A stretch of 64,000 nt of DNA from positions 558,001-622,000 of the forward strand of contig JAIUNI010000003.1 of the NCBI GenBank assembly GCA_020161935.1, in the 5' to 3' direction. A program made the translations under genes and the position numbers. Under the pieces are notes generated by a model, which was not told the DNA's origin, did not search any database, and worked only from the letters and a program-made list of their open reading frames with translations. Shown here piece by piece: positions 59,861 through 64,000 of this stretch (the first letter of the stretch is position 1; each line of letters begins with the position of its first letter). Origin of the DNA: Chloroflexota bacterium (GTDB lineage Bacteria; Chloroflexota; Anaerolineae; Aggregatilineales; Phototrophicaceae).

Positions 59861-60277
59861 ATGATTACCAAGCTGTCTCATGCCACTATCTACGTCTTGA
59901 ATTACGACCAAGCGATTGACTTTTACGTCGGTACGCTGGGTTTCACGCTGACGAACGACATCCAAATGGATCACGGCTTCCGCTGGGTCACCGTATCCGC
60001 ACCGAACCAGCCGGATGTCGAAATCATCCTCTACGAACCGCTGCTGGCCGGGCAGATGGATCAGGAGACGGTCGATCACCTACGGGCGCTGTTGGAAAAG
60101 GGGGTACTCGGCGGCGGCGTGCTGGAAACCGACGACTGCCAGCGCGACTACGAGACGCTGAAAGCCAAGGGTGTGGAGTTCATTCGCGGCCCCCAACAAA
60201 CCCCCTACGGCCTCGAAGCGATCATGCGGGACGGCTGCGGCAACTGGTACAGCCTCACCCAGCGACCGACGAAGTAG
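59861..60277 (+). CDS. VOC family protein, second copy
   Basis: The 138-residue protein has the VOC pattern LSHATIYVLNYDQAIDFYVGTLGFTLTNDIQMDHGFRWVTV in its first half and a second module ending in GLEAIMRDGCGNWYSLTQ. A possible metal ligand is His6; Glu and His positions elsewhere are ambiguous. It resembles the VOC gene 200 bases upstream but has diverged strongly. A GGACG palindrome lies between them, so they may be separate transcripts. Confidence 0.9.
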   Translation: MITKLSHATIYVLNYDQAIDFYVGTLGFTLTNDIQMDHGFRWVTVSAPNQPDVEIILYEPLLAGQMDQETVDHLRALLEKGVLGGGVLETDDCQRDYETLKAKGVEFIRGPQQTPYGLEAIMRDGCGNWYSLTQRPTK

Positions 60278-60300
60278 CGATCCACGCAGCGGTTAAGGCG

Positions 60301-60403
60301 CGTCCGATATTCAAAGGGTGCAAATTCGTGGGAGGGTCTCAGACCCTCCCCTACGAGAAGCCGATGTTTGGGGCAAGTGGCGCGGACGCGCTGTCTCGCG
60401 TCC
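60301..60403. repeat. Two palindromic phrases before the membrane protein gene
   Basis: GGGAGGGTCT and AGACCCTCCC (60330-60350) form a near-perfect palindrome with CCTACGAGAAG after it, as at 17570-17605. GGACGCG and CGCGTCC (60384-60403) enclose CTGTCT. The rest of the 465-base gap 60278-60742 holds no gene I can support; a weak 62-codon frame at 60431 lacks any family signal. Confidence 0.85.
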
Positions 60404-60742
60404 CTACGAAAAGATTCGGCCGTTAACTAAATGGGTTTGTGGTTGATGTCGCATGAGGCTAATGGTTGTTTATTTATTAAAATGGTAATTGGTCGGGTTG
60501 AGCCGCTGAGGGCTAAAGCCATCATGCTACCAGCCGGACAAGCGCACTCAAGGCGCTCCAAAATTCGACAGCGAGCCTCATTATTGAGTGATTTTGTTCC
60601 TGAAAATTCCTTAGCTTAATGCCTATGCACAGCCGTACCCCCTACGGCAAGCCCCGTGTCATACAATCTCTACACTCACCACTTACGAAGCGTGTTACGC
60701 TGTTATGAATGACGAATACCGCTGCTTAAGGTCATCCTGCCG

Positions 60743-63700
60743 ATGCGCTTCCTGTCACCCGCAAAACTCAAATGGCTGCTGCCTATCCTGCTCTCGCTCG
60801 GCCTGTCGCTGTGGCACTTCGGCCCGCTGGGTGGCACGCTGCCGGCGCTGGTCATCGTGGTTGGGGTGCAGGTTTACGGCGTGGGTTATCTGGTCGCGCG
60901 TGCGCTGGGCTTATGGAGCCGGTCGGAAAGTTTGGTCATCCGCTTGATGTGGGTGGTCATCGCTGGCTTGGGTGTGACGATTGTCGCCGGCGCGGTGTTT
61001 CGCTTGCTGTTGATCCCACTCGCGGTTTATATTGTCGCGCTGCATGGTTTCATGTTGGCGCTGGTGTTTGTTCCGGCGCGGGTCGCACCGACTCAGCCAG
61101 TGAAGCGCCGCCTGTTACCGGTATATGCACTGCTGATCTTTATCTGCGGAGTCTACCTGTGTGTTGGTTGGGAACGCAACCACATCCGCATGGGCGATTA
61201 TCCCGACCAAACGTTCCCGGTATCGCTGGCGAACTGGTGGGTGCAGCAGCCGCAGCCGTCGAGCATCATCAGCCGCAACGCCGCTGACTGGGGCGAAATC
61301 ACCTACTGGAGCACCGATGGGCTGACGTATGTGTTCGCCGCGTGGGCATGGTCGAGCGGCACGTCCGCCGTGCAGGTCATCTGGTACGCCGCGCCGATCC
61401 TGTTTATCTGGCTGATCCCGCTGGCGCACTTTGCCGTCGCTTACCGTGTGACCAAACGTCGCGATACCGCCGCGTGGGCAGCCGGAATCACGTTGATCTT
61501 CTCACTCGCGACTATCAATACACCGATTTTATTGGGGGGCGCGTGGATGTACGGGCAGGAAGCGGGATTCCACCTCACGAGTCTGCGCTATTACTCGACG
61601 GCGCTTTTCCTGCCGTTGGTGCTGTTCGCGTTCTTCACGGCGCTGCGGCTGCCGCGTCGGCGCTATATCCTGCTGCTGACGGTGATGACGTTCGCGCTGG
61701 CACTCACTCACCCGCGCCAACTGCTGGTCGCGCTGACGGTGATGTGCGCCGTTCTCGGTTTGCGGGTGCTGGTGCGGCCTTCGCTGCGTGAGCTTCGGCG
61801 TTCGGTCATCCTTGGCCTCGCCATCTTACCCGCGCTGGCGGTTCCGCTATGGCAGTTTAGCAACCACCTCGAAACCACCGTGACCGCCGATGCCCTCTCG
61901 GAAATCGGTGGGGTCGCCAGCATCTCACAGGCCATCATCGCGCCGGATATGCTGCTGTTTCACCCCTTCGTCGTGCTGGCGCTGGCCTTCACGGTGGTCG
62001 CCGTGCTGCGCGTTCGCCGCAGCCTTGCCGCCCAATACGCGGTGGCAGCAGCGGTCGTCATGCTGGTGCTGTCGTACGTGCCGCCTATTTTTAACCTGCT
62101 CCTGCACGTCCTCGGCTCGTATTTCGGCATCCATTACGTTTTCGAGCTGTTTTACATCCTGCCCATCGGCCTCGTGTTAGGCGCTGCTATCAGCTTCGCG
62201 GTCGATTGGCTGGTCAAGCGGCTTCGCCTTCACCGTGCGGTATTGCAGGGCTTCGTGTCGGTGGGTTTTGCTGCTGCTGCGCTCATCACGCTCACCGAGC
62301 CGTTCCCGCTGACCAACAGCGCCCGCGACCAGTTGAACGCCCTCAGCCAGATTCAAGCCGTCCGCGATATTCAGCCGTTCGACCAGCAGTTACTCACACG
62401 CCTCGCCGCGCTGCCGGTCACGGGCGACAAAGTGGTTTACCTGACTGATAACCGCATCGCCAGCTTTGTGATCGAAAGTGTGCCGTACGCTTTCGTCACC
62501 GGGGGGCGCAAACAGGATAACCGCAGTTACGCTGGTTCGAGCCGCTTCTTTGACACCGACGAGGACGACCAAAATGCGCCGTGGCTGGACAGCGCCGACA
62601 TCGCCTTCCTGCAAGCGTACGATGTCAGCACGATTGTGCTGCCCGCCACCAACCCGCGCGTCCCGCAGATGCGCCTTCAGCCGGAACGCTTCGAGCCGGT
62701 GGATACCGTTGCAGGTTACGAAATCTTCGCTGTGAAAAAGCCGCTTGTCAGCATCCCCGCCGACAGCATTTTCGCCGCCATGAACGAGCAGTTCGCCGCC
62801 GACAGCCAACCGCGCTGGGATTGGGGACGCTTTTATCTTGACCGTCCTGCTAACCCGGCGTGGGATGCCCTCATCACCGAATGGCAGAGCCAGCCGGATA
62901 GCGACCTTACCGCCTACGGCCTCGCCTTCACGAGTTTGATGGCGGATAACGAGGCGCTTGACCGCTGGCAGGTCATCAGTGCTTCGCATCCTGATTTCCA
63001 GTTCACCGAAGTCTACGCTAATCTGGTAGCTCAGACCGATCCGCAAGCCGCCATTGATCTGCTGTATGCCTACATCATTGGCAGCGATGGGCAGCAGCGG
63101 GTTCTCGCGGCACGAGCGCTGCTGGCTGAACCGTATTTCAGCTTGCTAACCGGTGATCAACGCTATCCCGTTATTATCACTGATTCATATGAGCCGGATA
63201 TATGGGCGAACCTGATGGAATGGCGGCACGAGGACGAACTGCGCGAACGGGCGGCTTTGCTGATGAGCGCGGGTTATGATGTGGATGCTTTCAATTGGCT
63301 TAACCGCATACCGGAAGTCAACCGCGCCCCGCGTGATCTGGTGGCGATGGCGGCTATCTGGTTGAAATATTCCGGTGATGGAGCTGCTGCCTCGTTGCTG
63401 TTTGGCAACAGTATCGCTGCCGAGTCGATCTTGCAACCCGCCACGGACTTCGACTGGATCGACACCCACCGTACCGTCTACGCCAACGATTGGTCGAACG
63501 CGGGTAACTTCGCCGGACGCATGTACTACGCCCTCACTGAACCCGCCGCTGATGAACCGCTGAATATTTCTCCGGCGATTATCGCGGGTATAAACAAGCC
63601 GTTTATCCTGCAACCGGAAGTCTCGCAGCAGGGCAGCCAACTGATGGTTTCTGCGCTGCTCGGCGACTTCACACCCGCCTTGCCGCCGAACACCATTACC

Positions 63701-63910
63701 GTGAGTGTCGTCAGCCTCAACCGCGCCACCACCTACGCCAGCTACACCCAGCCGCTGGATATTCCCGCCGGAACCATCCAGCGCTTCACCCTCCCACTTG
63801 ATCTGATGCCGGATGCCCCCACCGAGGAACCCGCGCGGGTCATCATCACCGTCTCGCACGACGATAGAATCGTCTACCAAACGGTCGAAATGGAAATCAT
63901 GCTGCCATAG
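60743..63910 (+). CDS. Large GT-C-like membrane protein, 1055 residues
   Basis: About 500 residues of N-terminal membrane segments (roughly twelve, from LPILLSLGLSLWHF to FVSVGFAAAALITL) are followed by about 520 soluble residues. An acidic loop, HIRMGDYPDQTFPVSLANWW, lies after the first few segments, as in GT-C glycosyltransferases or lipid-linked sugar enzymes, where the first external loop holds the catalytic Asp. The external C-terminal part has no recognised domain, though its NLSP-like beta strands near the end resemble a carbohydrate-binding sandwich. There is no operon partner. The role in glycan assembly is inferred. Confidence 0.7.
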   Translation: MRFLSPAKLKWLLPILLSLGLSLWHFGPLGGTLPALVIVVGVQVYGVGYLVARALGLWSRSESLVIRLMWVVIAGLGVTIVAGAVFRLLLIPLAVYIVALHGFMLALVFVPARVAPTQPVKRRLLPVYALLIFICGVYLCVGWERNHIRMGDYPDQTFPVSLANWWVQQPQPSSIISRNAADWGEITYWSTDGLTYVFAAWAWSSGTSAVQVIWYAAPILFIWLIPLAHFAVAYRVTKRRDTAAWAAGITLIFSLATINTPILLGGAWMYGQEAGFHLTSLRYYSTALFLPLVLFAFFTALRLPRRRYILLLTVMTFALALTHPRQLLVALTVMCAVLGLRVLVRPSLRELRRSVILGLAILPALAVPLWQFSNHLETTVTADALSEIGGVASISQAIIAPDMLLFHPFVVLALAFTVVAVLRVRRSLAAQYAVAAAVVMLVLSYVPPIFNLLLHVLGSYFGIHYVFELFYILPIGLVLGAAISFAVDWLVKRLRLHRAVLQGFVSVGFAAAALITLTEPFPLTNSARDQLNALSQIQAVRDIQPFDQQLLTRLAALPVTGDKVVYLTDNRIASFVIESVPYAFVTGGRKQDNRSYAGSSRFFDTDEDDQNAPWLDSADIAFLQAYDVSTIVLPATNPRVPQMRLQPERFEPVDTVAGYEIFAVKKPLVSIPADSIFAAMNEQFAADSQPRWDWGRFYLDRPANPAWDALITEWQSQPDSDLTAYGLAFTSLMADNEALDRWQVISASHPDFQFTEVYANLVAQTDPQAAIDLLYAYIIGSDGQQRVLAARALLAEPYFSLLTGDQRYPVIITDSYEPDIWANLMEWRHEDELRERAALLMSAGYDVDAFNWLNRIPEVNRAPRDLVAMAAIWLKYSGDGAAASLLFGNSIAAESILQPATDFDWIDTHRTVYANDWSNAGNFAGRMYYALTEPAADEPLNISPAIIAGINKPFILQPEVSQQGSQLMVSALLGDFTPALPPNTITVSVVSLNRATTYASYTQPLDIPAGTIQRFTLPLDLMPDAPTEEPARVIITVSHDDRIVYQTVEMEIMLP

Positions 63911-63983
63911 GGGTCTGTGAGGGGGTTGAAAAGCTCGTTAAAGGTACTCAACTACGAGAGATGAGCAGTGAGGGAAATGGCGC

Positions 63984-64000
63984 GGACGCGATGTATCGCG
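63984..64000. repeat. GGACG palindrome, cut by the window end
   Basis: GGACGCGAT and ATCGCG, with the closing TCC beyond the window, belong to the same family as the copies at 19.8 and 60.4 kb. It follows the 1055-residue membrane protein gene. Confidence 0.8.

Noticed and set aside
60431..60619. 62-codon open frame before the large membrane protein
   Set aside because: No ribosome site, no similarity that I can recognise and a position amid palindromic phrases.

Overview
This 64-kb window is a chromosomal segment of a mesophilic bacterium, most likely a member of the Chloroflexota (Anaerolineae-like). That assignment is an inference. It rests on two Uma2-type proteins, an LCP protein in a monoderm-like setting, secreted beta-propellers, low-complexity Thr/Pro/Glu tails and very many dispersed palindromic and phrase-like intergenic repeats. 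No ribosomal marker gene or 16S sequence is present to confirm it. Most genes are GC-rich, with a few clearly AT-richer islands. No tRNA, rRNA, CRISPR array, prophage or recognisable transposase was seen.

Layout. (1) 0-2.4 kb: the end of a helix-hairpin-helix protein, a MOSC protein and an MtfA-like metallopeptidase. (2) 2.5-21.2 kb: a glycan-use locus with GH51 arabinofuranosidase, GH42 beta-galactosidase, a divergent LacI regulator with readable operators and promoter, a five-gene PepT-type oligosaccharide/peptide ABC transporter, GH31 alpha-xylosidase and GH125 alpha-mannosidase. The set suggests import and trimming of short arabinose-, xylose-, galactose- and mannose-containing oligosaccharides under LacI control. 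(3) 21.2-28.3 kb: secreted beta-propeller, DUF6438 and DUF1990 proteins. (4) 28.7-31.7 kb: an LCP protein with an ABC exporter. (5) 31.7-33.5 kb: an AT-rich AAA ATPase plus TOPRIM-like pair that looks like a compact defence module. (6) 33.5-46.5 kb: MerR-controlled SDR, GNATs, an operon joining a Clp-N fusion protein, its small paralogue and an orphan response regulator, a CNNM/CorC protein, a SUMF1-domain protein, a PHP protein and two glycosyltransferases. (7) 46.6-52.1 kb: an alpha/beta hydrolase, then a DUF4405 membrane protein, a Gly-rich membrane protein, a secreted repeat protein and a two-component system. (8) 52.1-64 kb: mixed metabolic genes (Uma2, deoxyribosyltransferase, FAD oxidase plus NUDIX, class-III aminotransferase, AraC plus two VOC proteins) and a 1055-residue GT-C-like membrane protein.

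The two most interesting parts are as follows. The DUF4405/two-component region has three promoters with the same geometry: two 8-bp direct repeats 11 bp apart and a -10-like hexamer exactly 7 bp downstream. One of them precedes a possible small structured RNA. The AT-rich ATPase/TOPRIM pair at 31.7-33.5 kb sits between GC-rich genes.

Intergenic DNA is unusually structured. A mosaic non-coding island at about 7.0-7.9 kb recurs at about 57.2-58.0 kb, with fragments at 25.6 and 42.6 kb. Both full islands are followed by an unrelated AT-rich orphan gene. Palindromes of the GGACGCG...CGCGTCC type and CCCTCACCC...GAGGGGA phrases are scattered throughout, and one phrase supplies the C-terminus of a transporter ATPase.
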